Source: Pogona vitticeps
Lineage: Eukaryota; Chordata; Lepidosauria; Squamata; Agamidae
DNA length: 64,000 bases
Direction: 5' to 3'
Assembly (NCBI RefSeq): GCF_051106095.1
Contig: NC_135783.1
Span: 331,216,322 to 331,280,321 of the forward strand
Below the pieces are notes generated by a model, which saw only the letters and a list, made by a program, of their open reading frames with translations, did no database searches and was not told the origin of the DNA. Positions 34,901 through 40,891 of the stretch are shown here, piece after piece. How positions within the stretch are numbered: position 1 is the stretch's first letter; each line of letters opens with the position of its first letter. The position numbers and the translations under genes were made by a program.

Positions 34901-36836
34901 GTAACATAAGTTTGCTTCTTACACAGGACCAGAGGACATGCCAGACCAATCCTCTAAAACCTCTTTTTAGAAGGCACAATGAATTGCAGTGTTGAAGGCT
35001 TACATTATTCTGGTATGTGTCATTACTGTATACAACTGCTGGATAACTCAGTGGCTTACATCTATGGCTGCAGAGCCAGAGGCTGGAAGTTCAATTCCCC
35101 ACTGAGCCTCCTTGAGAGGTGCTGAACTCAATGATCCATAGGGTCCTTTCCAGCTCTGCAGTTCAAAGGTTACTATTTGAAAAAAGTGTTTTACTTTTTG
35201 GCAGAGATTATTAGCTTCAATACACTGTTTATCACAGTACTAATAAACTGTCCCTCTCTCAAAATTTTGGTATGGAATTTGAATTTCAGGAATATTGATA
35301 GTTTCAGGGTAGAAAGGATATGAGGAATACCTAATTCTCCCATTTGACACAAATTATGTTGTCCAATATTTGATTAGAAAATTGTTATTTAAAATAATTA
35401 TCTACCTCACTGGCTGGCTTTGCACAAATAACTACATTTCAATCTAGATGATACCCCAGATATTTGTGTTACGGAAAATGTGGCTGTATCACACAGTGAG
35501 CCATATGGCACTGTGAGCCACCTGTACAGCACTCTAAACTCTTTGGAGAAAGGACAAAATAAAACGTGATAAATTATTTCTGCCAAATTAACCACACTAA
35601 TGGAAACTAGTAAAACTAATCAAAGCATATTAAACCAAATAGGATCTGCAGGATGGCCAATATATCACTGCCATAAAACCAACCAGAAATATGTTGCTTA
35701 TTCCTAGAAGAAAGTATATGACAAAACAAAAGATATAAAAAGGGAACCAATGTGCCACCATGTTGCGTGCAAACTGAAACATCAGCTACAACAGATGCAC
35801 AGCACACATTTAACAACTTATTTTAAAATAAAAGATCAGTCACAGCAATAGGGCAAGAAGAATTGTTTGCCACGGAAAAACTTGAGCCAAAATAATACAG
35901 CAACTGACTGCTACAGAGATACATTCTACACTCTACAGTGAACTGATGTAACTGTGTAACTGAACTAAATACCACCTGCCACAATATGACTGTGGCTAAA
36001 ACCCTTTTCCTTAGCATAGGAGGTTGCCACTAGAGTAGGCTCACTGAACCAGTGGGGATTTGGTGAGTCAATTTCTCCAATTCAATGGGTCTACTCTAGT
36101 TGTGAAGTGACATTATGCCACCGGATTTCAGCCGGTGACTAAAAATATTTGGCAACGCAAGCGTCGCATCTTCCAGTTGAGCAAGCCCAGTCTCGTCGCC
36201 CACGTTGAAGCACCCACTTCCCTATTTTGAACTCGACCCTTCCGGCCAAGCCCTGGGGTTCAGGAGCAGCCCCCGGTTTCCCCGAAGCCCGGAACGACCC
36301 GAGTGGGAGGGAGGGAGGGAGGGAAAAGGCACAGCCGTCGCTCCCAGGCGACACTTCCGAGAACACACTTCCAAAGGGTGGGACGGCTGTGGGGCAGAGC
36401 TGGCTTTCGAAACGACCCCGAGTACACGACCTCACACGGCCGCTGAGGGAGGGGGGAACGTTTCCCAGCAGCACCGAGGGGGCTTCTCTGGTCAACCTGC
36501 TCGAAGCCTTCCCCGCCCCTCAGAGCCAGGGGGCCGCCTCCACGCCACAAAGGGGACGCACACACTTCGAGGAAGAGTCTTTCTGAGGCGTCCCGGGGCC
36601 CGAGCGAGGGAACCAAGCTCCAGGCTTCCCACCCTTCCCGCTGCCAAGCCCCCTTCGACTTCCTCGCTGCACAGGCGAGCCACCCGAGCCCAAGAGGCTT
36701 CCCTTCCTCGAGCCAGCTTCTCCCTTCACCCTTTTACCCTCTCCCTCCCCCACCTTCCCCTCCCTCAAACCGTCCCCCCCCTGCCGAAGTGGCGCCCGAG
36801 GCGCTCACTTACCCTCTCGTGAAAGATGGCCTCCAT
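15088..36836 (-). CDS. ATXN3: ATXN3, ataxin-3 deubiquitinase (11 coding exons)
   Basis: Joining 11 exons (36836-36813, 30747-30583, 29530-29486, 23710-23625, 23119-23053, 20613-20526, 20283-20151, 18468-18293, 17142-17019, 16318-16248, 15182-15088) gives a closed 358-codon frame including TGA, with GT/AG at every junction and consistent phases. The predicted protein has 357 residues. The Josephin catalytic triad is in place at Cys14 (EGSLCAQHC), His119 (YKEHWFTV) and Asn134 (FNLNSLL). Three ubiquitin-interacting motifs follow: about 226-243, 246-263 and 331-347. The VCP/p97-binding basic patch is RRRR at 294-297. Ataxin-3 trims ubiquitin chains in the nucleus and cytosol and works with VCP in protein quality control. 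The polyglutamine site has only QQ (304-305). Linkers differ in length from human: three extra residues before UIM1 and nine in exon 9. It looks fully functional. Confidence 0.96.
15990..16132. mobile_element. Small decayed fold-back repeat in ATXN3 intron 10
   Basis: 'cttccccaacctggtgccct' and 'ccagatgtcttcaactgtaa' followed by inverted 'ccaaaacatctgaagacc' near 16085 resemble the 'ccccaacctggtgccctccagatgt' MITE common in reptiles. It lies just upstream of exon 10 and does not touch the splice sites. Confidence 0.4.
16248..16318 (-). CDS. ATXN3: ATXN3 exon 10 (polyQ position)
   Basis: The exon has 71 bases between CTTTTAG and GTACTA and encodes QQVQNPELHNAPATSSNALV then TDP. This exon carries the CAG repeat in human; here only two Gln (CAA CAA) follow the FDK residues. 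Confidence 0.94.
17019..17142 (-). CDS. ATXN3: ATXN3 exon 9 (VCP-binding motif)
   Basis: The exon has 124 bases (human 97) between TTTTAG and GTAATA. It encodes a Ser/Thr-rich linker, then CLSSEELRRRRQAYFDK; RRRR corresponds to the arginine/lysine-rich VCP/p97-binding site. Confidence 0.94.
17205..17767. mobile_element. TIR MITE (CAGTGGTGCCTYGC family), copy 1
   Basis: The ends CAGTGGTGCCTTGCTTAAC and GTTAAGCGAGGCACCACTG are inverted repeats bounded by TA on both sides (17203-17204, 17768-17769), as for Tc1/mariner-superfamily (perhaps Tigger-like) insertions. The interior repeats 'catcgctaagtgaaac' and 'catagggaacatcg'-type short units in both orientations. It encodes no protein. Confidence 0.8.
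18020..18180 (-). mobile_element. L2-type LINE 3' end with (ATTT)n/(ATTG)n tail
   Basis: A tetranucleotide run (18024-18074) is followed by 'tatataccacccatttggca' and 'gccactctagccagtttaca'. On the minus strand this is the usual L2 3' end ('...ggcggtatataaat' plus AAAT repeats). Only the 3' end is present. Confidence 0.55.
18293..18468 (-). CDS. ATXN3: ATXN3 exon 8 (UIM1 and UIM2)
   Basis: The exon has 176 bases (human 167) between CTCAAG and GTAAAA. It encodes two ubiquitin-interacting motifs, EENFQKALALSRQEI and EEADLRRAIQLSMQG. The extra nine bases give ANHPFDGTGM where human has ANDGSGM. Confidence 0.96.
18500..20150 (-). other. ATXN3: ATXN3 intron 7; nothing recognised
   Basis: AT-rich intronic DNA. 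The open frames near 19276-20156 show no recognisable protein and no coding signature. Confidence 0.5.
20151..20283 (-). CDS. ATXN3: ATXN3 exon 7
   Basis: The exon has 133 bases between CCTCAG and GTAAGG. It encodes YSIFVVKGDLPDCEADQLLQ, then MIRVQQMQRPKLIGEE, the end of Josephin and the start of the flexible tail. Confidence 0.96.
20526..20613 (-). CDS. ATXN3: ATXN3 exon 6
   Basis: The exon has 88 bases between TTACAG and GTAATG and encodes WFNLNSLLTGPELISDTY and LALFLAQLQQE, with Asn134 of the triad. Confidence 0.96.
20878..21154. mobile_element. MITE with GAAAATAAGAC ends, copy A
   Basis: It starts 'cccgaaaataagacagggtc' and ends 'ggccttatttttggggaaac', an inverted pair. A second copy in the opposite orientation lies at 62738-62987 and shares 'cttatattacgagcatcctg' and 'ggggtttcacttaact' with it. 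It is non-coding, in ATXN3 intron 5. The superfamily is not certain. Confidence 0.6.
21570..21690 (-). mobile_element. tRNA-derived SINE fragment (tail part)
   Basis: 'gtgctgcttatataccaccc' through 'ggcggtttacaactttgtta' and 'tgcaggctatacattgc' match the tail and body of the SINEs at 52158, 52920 and 59650. The tRNA-like head is missing. Confidence 0.55.
21880..22232. mobile_element. MITE with AGGACC...GTGGGG ends, copy 1
   Basis: The left end 'caataggacctctgtatatg' followed by 'gggggattggttccaag' is mirrored by 'gatcccacggatacaaggtt' on the right. Relatives are at 31015-31257, 50404-50770 and 61836-62003. It is non-coding and decayed, in ATXN3 intron 5. Confidence 0.5.
23053..23119 (-). CDS. 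ATXN3: ATXN3 exon 5
   Basis: The exon has 67 bases between TTTCAG and GTGATA and encodes NERSFICNYKEHWFTVRKLG, carrying catalytic His119. Confidence 0.96.
23625..23710 (-). CDS. ATXN3: ATXN3 exon 4
   Basis: The exon has 86 bases between CGACAG and GTAAGA and encodes VISNALKVWGLELILF and NSPEYQRLGIDP, Josephin core. Confidence 0.96.
24616..25048. mobile_element. TIR MITE (CAGTGGTGCCTYGC family), copy 2
   Basis: The ends CAGTGGTGCCTCGCATTACG and CTTGCAGGGCACCACTG are flanked by TA (24614-24615, 25049-25050). The interior contains 'acgaaaacgtcgtaaagtg' and 'cgatcatcgcaaagcgaaat' units as in the other copies. It lies in ATXN3 intron 3. Confidence 0.8.
25252..26078. mobile_element. TIR MITE (CAGTGGTGCCTYGC family), copy 3, inside Tc1
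   Basis: It starts 'caatgatgcctcgctagatg' after TA (25250-25251) and ends 'caagatggcattgactg'. The interior shares 'gcaccatttttgaag' and 'ggggcttaccttgcaccat' with copy 5 (49603-50341), so both are one longer subfamily. The right-hand TA is lost to mutation (TT). Confidence 0.7.
26158..26425. mobile_element. GC-rich hAT-like insertion in the Tc1 gene
   Basis: It starts 'gagtggtccccaaccttttc' and ends with the mirrored 'ggaccagaggttgggggg'. It interrupts the Tc1 transposase between the codons for HKDGLG and YEKSVK. The CAGTGGTCCCCAAC-like ends resemble hAT non-autonomous elements. The flanks 'ggctagg'/'ggcctag' may be a worn 8-bp duplication. Confidence 0.6.
26426..27390 (+). pseudogene. Tc1-type transposase remnant
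   Basis: Traces at 26105-26157 (KKRIVAPHKDGLG) and from about 26426 (YEKSVKTLKLNSSTVAKTI) give the helix-turn-helix DNA-binding part. The frame at 26848-27252 carries the catalytic region KHGGGSVMVWGCISAAGTG, QHDNDPKHTSK (second Asp) and SPDLNPIEHLWGILK (Glu). It ends with VKAVLENNGGH near 27325-27360. The original DDE transposase would be about 340 residues. Here it is split by an insertion, frame-shifted in several places, and the first catalytic Asp region is not open. Tc1 transposases cut and paste at TA dinucleotides; this copy is dead. Confidence 0.85.
27849..28380. mobile_element. hAT non-autonomous element with 8-bp TSD
   Basis: The ends CAGTGGTTCTTAACGTGGGC and GGTTAAGAACCACTG are inverted repeats, and the 8 bases CTCTAGCT flank both sides exactly (27841-27848, 28381-28388), the hallmark of hAT transposition. 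The inside has 'gggggcgatttcatttt' near both ends and an (AAAT)n run at 28239-28293. No transposase frame is present. It lies in ATXN3 intron 3. Confidence 0.9.
28627..28722. repeat. (AC)n microsatellite
   Basis: About 96 bases of AC repeat with one 'atat' interruption near 28641, in ATXN3 intron 3. It is likely to be length-polymorphic. The open frames of alternating Thr-His or Val-Cys here are artefacts. Confidence 0.95.
29245..29448. mobile_element. Palindromic Penelope-like repeat, copy 2
   Basis: The arms 'tttgtgggtttttcaggctc' and 'gagcccgaaaaacccacaac' are inverted repeats. TGTTAAACCTGA flanks both sides (29233-29244, 29449-29460). The right end reads 'cgccttcgagaatac', the same single-copy end as at 10566-10800. 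It sits about 25 bases downstream of ATXN3 exon 3 (minus sense), without disturbing its donor. Confidence 0.6.
29486..29530 (-). CDS. ATXN3: ATXN3 exon 3
   Basis: The exon has 45 bases between GCATAG and GTAAGT and encodes QPSGNMDDSGFFSIQ, identical in length to the human exon. Confidence 0.96.
29555..29830 (-). mobile_element. L2-type LINE 3' UTR fragment
   Basis: 'atttatttatttattt' then 'tatgccgcccactctaccca' and 'aggtctctgggtggcttaca', followed by many 'aattaaaatac' units. It resembles 50530-50703. On the minus strand this is a LINE 3' UTR ending in AAAT repeats, just upstream of ATXN3 exon 3. Confidence 0.5.
30251..30434. mobile_element. TIR MITE (CAGTGGTGCCTYGC family), copy 4
   Basis: A short 184-bp version: ends CAGTGGTGCCCCGCATAGCG and GTTAAGCGAGGCACCACTG, flanked by TA (30249-30250, 30435-30436). 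It lies about 150 bases downstream of ATXN3 exon 2 in the transcript sense. Confidence 0.85.
30583..30747 (-). CDS. ATXN3: ATXN3 exon 2
   Basis: The exon has 165 bases, acceptor TTAG and donor GTAAAAG. It encodes QEGSLCAQHCLNNLL (catalytic Cys14) through EEYRTFLQ, the first part of the Josephin domain. Confidence 0.96.
31015..31257. mobile_element. MITE with AGGACC...GTGGGG ends, copy 2
   Basis: The left end 'acagtaggaatcatgtattc' and 'gtggtttcacttatccgcag' and the right end 'ttggaaccaatcccccattg' and 'ggttttattgta' are the mirror of copy 1 (21880). It is non-coding, in ATXN3 intron 1. Confidence 0.5.
31822..31960. repeat. Compound microsatellite (ATC)n-(TATTAC)n-(TTTA)n
   Basis: Three adjoining simple repeats: ATC at 31825-31869, ACTATT-type hexamers at 31870-31918, then TTTA. 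They precede the L2 3' end of the next element and probably grew from its tail. Confidence 0.9.
31950..33055 (-). mobile_element. L2-clade LINE, internally deleted
   Basis: On the minus strand, 32901-32602 encodes RT sequence (LLVLLDISAAFDTIDHGILL and NCGVPQGSIISPMLFNIYM), and 32560-32114 encodes the downstream part (LVISRLDHCNALYMGLPLRL, QVVQNAAARLLSGVKK, AALHWLPIRFHIDFKVLMLT, YKALNGLGPQYLAERLLPP). The YADD block between them is missing, so there is a deletion near 32580-32610. The 3' UTR runs to the TTTA repeats at about 31920. A further piece of the same element (VRLGYPS-like) may reach 33190. It lies in ATXN3 intron 1 in the same orientation as the gene. Confidence 0.8.
33056..33790 (+). 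other. Unassigned purine-rich segment
   Basis: Plus strand rich in GGA/GAG/AAG, e.g. 'gaggaaaacgcaggaaagga' and 'gagaagattgagagaagaga', with short open frames (33170-33370, basic and Lys/Arg/Gln-rich). From about 33540 to 33760 it reads like repeat-derived coding sequence (REWYPPIYQDHG, then DWKPLPDPLAG in another frame) that I cannot assign. It abuts the L2 copy and may belong to an upstream region of a LINE or to another element. Confidence 0.3.
35038..35175 (+). mobile_element. tRNA-headed SINE with CR1-like tail
   Basis: 'ataactcagtggcttacatc' (A box) and 'ggaagttcaattccccactg' (B box), then 'tgaactcaatgatccatagg' and 'gtcctttccagctctgcagt'. That tail resembles the CR1 3' end ('gactcgatggcc...cctttcaacgtc') at 40690-40745, so the SINE was probably moved by CR1 machinery. 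Confidence 0.6.
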
Positions 36837-37065
36837 GTTTATTTGTCTCCCACCACCCACACCAAGCCTCCACAGCACCTGACCCGGATCCATCCAATCA
36901 AACCAGGCTCTTCGTCACAACCTGCGGCAGCCAATCCCCGTGGCGGCGTCCTGGGAAGCGAGTTAGTTTAGCGTCCCTGCGCGCAATCTATTTTAGGACC
37001 CCAACATACACGGGGTTCTCAGCGCTGCCGCTTCTGGTTCCGGTTACGAAGCCACCATGTGAGGG
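36150..37065 (-). promoter_or_regulatory. ATXN3: ATXN3 CpG-rich promoter region
   Basis: A GC- and CpG-rich block surrounds ATXN3 exon 1, including CCCTCCCC-type tracts at 36738-36785 and 'ggagggagggaggga' near 36309. The 5' UTR lies above 36837. The block between 36150 and 36800 is in the first part of intron 1. The plus-strand frames of 119-205 codons are composition artefacts with no recognisable domain. Confidence 0.6.
36813..36836 (-). CDS. ATXN3: ATXN3 exon 1
   Basis: The ATG lies at 36836-36834 and the exon encodes MEAIFHER, ending at a GTAAGT donor. Length (24 coding bases) and phase equal the human exon. Confidence 0.93.
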
Positions 37066-37204
37066 GCTAGGAAGGGAAAACCTCTAGAAATCAGAATGGG
37101 TGGGGGGGGAACATCCCCTGCCTTAGCAGAGTTCTGTCGAAAGTATAACTATTCTGCCCTGAGACGAATTCACTCCACCATTGGCTGCTACAGCAAACGT
37201 CGAA

Positions 37205-38025
37205 AAAGTCACTTTCAAAGTGTGTGACTACGCAAAAGCCTTTGACTGTGTGGACCACAGCAAACTATGGCAAGTCCTTAAAGAAATGGGAGTGCCTGAT
37301 CACCTTATCTACCTCCTGGGAAACCTGTATGTGGGACAGGAAAAAACAGAACTGGATATGGAACAACTGACTTGTTCAAAATTGGGAAAGGAGTACGACA
37401 AGGCTGTATATTGTCTCCCTGCTTATTTAACTCATATGCAGAATACATCATCCGAAAGGTTGGACTGGATGAATCCCAAACAGGAGTTAAGATTGCCGGA
37501 AGAAATATCAACAATCTCAGATATGCAGATACCACTCTGATGGCACAAAGTGAGGAGGAATTAAAGAACCTCTTAATGAGGGTGAAAGAGGAGAGCGCAA
37601 AAAAGGGTCTGAAGCTGAACATAAAAAACTAAGATCATGGCCACTGGTCCCATCACCTCCTGGCAAATAGAAGGGGAAGATATGGAGGCAGTGACAGATT
37701 TCACCTTCTTGAGCGCCATGATTACTGCAGATGGTGACAGCAGCCACGAAGTCAAAAAGCCGGCTTCATGGGAGGAAAGTGATGACAAACCTAGACAGCA
37801 TCTTAAAACGCAGAGACCCCACCTTGCTGACAAAGGTCTGCATAGTCAAAGCTATGGTTTTTCCAGTAGCGATGTATGGAAGTGAGAGCTGGACCATAAA
37901 GAAGGCTGACCGCCGAAAAATTGATGCTTTTGATTTGTGGTGCTGGAGGAGAGTCCCCTGGACTGCAAGAACAAACCTAAGAGTCGGACACAACATAACG
38001 ACTAAACAACAACAAAACTCTCGCA
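37205..38025 (+). mobile_element. BovB LINE 3' fragment
   Basis: Plus-strand BovB sequence from DYAKAFDCVDHSKLWQVL through KGVRQGCILSPCLFNSYAEY, YGSESWTIKKADRRKIDAF and the 3' end 'gagtcggacacaacataacg actaaacaacaacaa'. The part coding for the NPECSLEGQ...RGRPR region is deleted, and the frame is shifted several times. It lies between ATXN3 and NDUFB1. Confidence 0.88.
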
Positions 38026-38756
38026 ATTGTAGTCCACAAACTAAATTTCTCATATTCTGCGTTAGAATAACTGTACCAAGATGTCTTTGTAAAAAATGCA
38101 ATTGCACTATTGGTAAGGAGAGTGTCAAACAGTGATTACATTAAAAGCCAGCATTAACATGTGGTTAACTTTTTTTCTGTAACAGGTATAAGGTGCGAGA
38201 ATTGAAATTTATATCTCTGCATTTCTTAAATCAGGATTGGGGAACCTTCTGTATATCCCAGCAGTTGATTTATTCAATTTAAAAATATTTTTACTCTGCC
38301 TTTCTTCTCAGAAAAGCACTCAAAGTGGTGTGTATAATTAAAAACACAATACTGTATTAAAATTTAAAAACAGTAAATTATTCAAATATTAAAGAAGTTC
38401 TGTATTAGTGATGGAACTGCAGCTTCCAAACCTGAAAGATTATGGGAGTTGCAGTCTGAAACATCTACAGTATCCAGCATTTATCCAGCTCAACATCTAG
38501 GGAGAGAGTGTCAGAGATCATTGAGCCAATGTATACGAAGTCATGAACAACCTCCAATTCTTGTGTAGAGATGGTAATAGAGGGAGGTGAGTCCATGCCC
38601 TGGTCCATGACTTTCGTCAGGCTGATTGCTAATCCAAAGTCTTGGCAAGTCTTACGAAAATGATTCATAAGTTGTTGGAGGTCTTCACTTTGTGTACAGT
38701 GGCTCAACAATCTCTGACACTAGATGTCAAGCTAAATGTATTGGCAAAGCAGCTAC

Positions 38757-38813
38757 CTAGAGTGGTCATCTGACTAGATAGGCGGGGTATAAATACAATA
38801 AATAAATAAATAC
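38757..38813 (+). mobile_element. L2-type LINE 3' tail fragment
   Basis: 'ctagagtggtcatctgacta' then 'gataggcggggtataaatac' and AAAT repeats: a short L2 3' end placed inside the LINE at 38703-39740, between the codons for LAKQL and FSRLTK. Confidence 0.6.
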
Positions 38814-39000
38814 CATGTTCTCTAGACTCACAAAGAGAGTATGGCTTAATAAGAAGCTGATGGCATATAGCAAGATCCAGGTCTATAGAGCCTGTGTCCT
38901 GAGTACACTCCTTTACTGCAGTGAGTCCCGGACCTTTTGTGCACGGCAGGAGAGGATGCTGAACACGTTCCATATGCATTGTCTCCGACACATTTTTTGG

Positions 39001-39254
39001 CAGACCTGGGGAAAGTGCGGCCCGAGAGCCACTCCCGTCCAGCTTACGGACAGGTTTGAACATCAAAACCATTTTATAGCTTTTTGTCTAAAGTTGATCA
39101 GTTGCTTATCTTTACATACCACAAAAACTTCTTGTAATAAAAACAATTATAACATCACTGTTTCATTTTATTTTTAAGTAAAGTTGGTTCGACCCCCAAA
39201 AACAGTTCAGATTTTTTTTATGTGACCCCTATAGAAATTAATTGCGCACCCCTG
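39001..39254. mobile_element. hAT-like insertion in the rearranged LINE
   Basis: It starts 'cagacctggggaaagtgcgg' and ends 'aattgcgcacccctg'. The flanks are 'cattttttgg' (38991-39000) and 'catttttgg' (39255-39263), an 8-bp-type duplication. LINE coding sequence resumes on the right, so the insertion is younger than the LINE. Confidence 0.7.
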
Positions 39255-40019
39255 CATTTTTGGTATCACCTGGCAGGACAAAGTTCCAAATAGAGTAGTC
39301 CTAGAACAAGCTGGACTTTTTAGCATGTATACATTCCTGAAACAGCGACGTCTACATTGGCTCGGGCATGTCTGTATGGAGAATTAGTGCAGGGAAAGTC
39401 CCCCAGAGGGAGACCACAGCTGCGATAGAAGGATATCTGCAAGCGGGATCTGAAAGCCTTAGGAATGGACCTCAACAGATGGGAAAGTTTGACATCTAAG
39501 CATTCAGTCTGGAGGCAGGGCCTGCATCATGGCCTCTCCCATTTTGAAGAGACACTTATCCAGCAGGCCAAAGCAAAGAAGCAGTCCCGAAACCAGCAAA
39601 ATCAGGGAGCTGGACAGGGGAAAGATTACATTTTCTTCAGTGTGGAAGAGATTGTCGCTCTCATATTGGCCGTCTCAGCCACACTAGACACTGTTCCAAG
39701 ACCTCTATTCGGAGCACATTACCATGGTCTCTCGTGACTGAAGGATGATCAGGTCTTCAGCAGAATGGGGAACAGCTGCATCATCGGCAAAGTGGAAGCC
39801 CCAGATGCATTTCAGTTGGACTTTGGTCTTCACTCTCAGTCTAGAGAGATTAAAGAGCTTTCCATCTGATCTAGGCCAGAGATAGACACCCTTTGTTGTA
39901 GTTGCAAAGGCGTGCTTCAGCATGACAGCAAAAAAGATCCCAAACAGGGTCGGCACAAGGACACAGCCCTGTTTCACTCCGTTTTGGATGTCAAAGGGAT
40001 CTGATGTTGAAGCTGAACA

Positions 40020-40110
40020 TAGCTGAACACTAGCTATGCTGGCCAGAATTAATGGGAGTTGTATAGTCCAAGGACATCTGGGGACCCAAGGTTGGGAATT
40101 ACTGTTCCAG
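40020..40110. mobile_element. hAT-like fold-back MITE, half copy
   Basis: 'gctatgctggccagaattaa' and 'gtccaaggacatctggggac' then 'ccaaggttgggaattactg' form the right half of the element seen whole at 43012-43148. Confidence 0.5.
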
Positions 40111-40519
40111 TCCCTCACCTCTTAATTTTTGCAGCTTGCCTTCTGTTAGTACAGGATATGGTGCCTTCAAAACTCTGTAACAAGAGGATTTGAGTATTCC
40201 CTTGTTAAGATGCAACTAATAGGAATATTTCTTTCAGAGTAAGCACCACTGAAGTGGAAGCTGCACACTTATTTCTGCTATTACAGAGCTTACTCTACTG
40301 AACAATAGTAAGGATATGGAGGCTTAAATCTACATAACTGTGGTGAAAGAAACCTATTGGAAATCACAGAAAGTACAAAGTAAATCATATCCATTGCAAA
40401 AGAACATGTTGTAAGGACATACCGGGATATGAACCTGACATGCTCCAGTAGGGTATGACATTTCATAGGTATCCTAGTCCTTGTTACAAAATACAATGGA
40501 ATCAAATTACAGGAAATAA

Positions 40520-40748
40520 TATTTTGGTTGAATATCAGGAAAAACTTCCTAACTGTTAGAGCAGTACAGCAATGGAATCAATTACCTTGAGAGGGGGTCA
40601 GTCCTCCAACACTGGAGCTATTAAAGAGAAATTTAGACCACTTGGCAGATAGTCTTTGATTTATACTGTATTCCTGTATTGAGTAGGGGCTTGGACTCGA
40701 TGGCCTTATAGGCCCCTTTCAACGTCATTATACTATGATTCTATGAAA
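40520..40748 (+). mobile_element. CR1 LINE 3' end
   Basis: Plus-strand translation NIRKNFLTVRAVQQWNQLP (with one stop just after) is the C-terminal end of CR1 ORF2. It is followed by the typical 3' UTR 'ggacttgactcgatggcctt'-like stretch (40688-40705) and 'tatgattctatga'. It is about 230 bp, ending near the 3' end of NDUFB1. Confidence 0.8.
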
Positions 40749-40821
40749 TACGGTATTTAGAACAAAAGTCTCTTGTTTGACATGATATAAATTCACACAT
40801 CTTATGTCTTATACCGTTAAC

Positions 40822-40827
40822 TTTAAT
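40822..40827 (-). terminator. NDUFB1: NDUFB1 candidate poly(A) signal (ATTAAA)
   Basis: Minus-strand ATTAAA 28 bases past the stop, the commonest variant of AATAAA. It would give the very short 3' UTR usual for small complex I subunit genes. Confidence 0.45.
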
Positions 40828-40854
40828 GATAAACATGTATTTTGATTTGAGATA

Positions 40855-40891
40855 TTATCTCCATGTGACTTCTTCTCCAGGTTTTAATGGC
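40855..40891 (-). CDS. NDUFB1: NDUFB1 last exon
   Basis: 37 coding bases after TTCCTAG encode (R)[11 protein letters not shown] and the stop TAA. It is too short for an open-frame search, and was found by matching the conserved EEVTW C-terminus. Confidence 0.9.

Larger units (their letters stand above)
38465..40078. mobile_element. Rearranged LINE: inverted segment plus sense 3' end
   Basis: Three blocks of one LINE family lie here. 38702-38465 on the minus strand encodes HCTQSEDLQQLMNHFRKTCQ through ELEVVHDFVYIGSMIS. From 38703 the plus strand continues the same protein (TLDVKLNVLAKQL, then FSRLTKRVWLNKKLMAYS, VYRACVLSTLLYCSES, RQERMLNTFHMHCLRHIF), ending near 39740 in 'ggtctctcgtgactgaagga'. 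40078-39746 on the minus strand encodes upstream RT (NGVKQGCVLVPTLFGIFFAV, FHFADDAAVPHSAEDL). The head-to-head junction at 38702/38703 is what twin priming produces. The clade is uncertain (an RT with a C-terminal block like Vingi/RTE-type proteins). It also holds an L2 tail (38757-38813) and a hAT insertion (39001-39254). Confidence 0.7.

Noticed and set aside
36205-36822. 205-codon plus-strand open frame in the CpG block at ATXN3 exon 1
   Set aside because: It is Pro/Arg/Ser-rich with no recognisable domain, runs antisense to the ATXN3 5' region, and is expected by chance in stop-poor GC-rich DNA.
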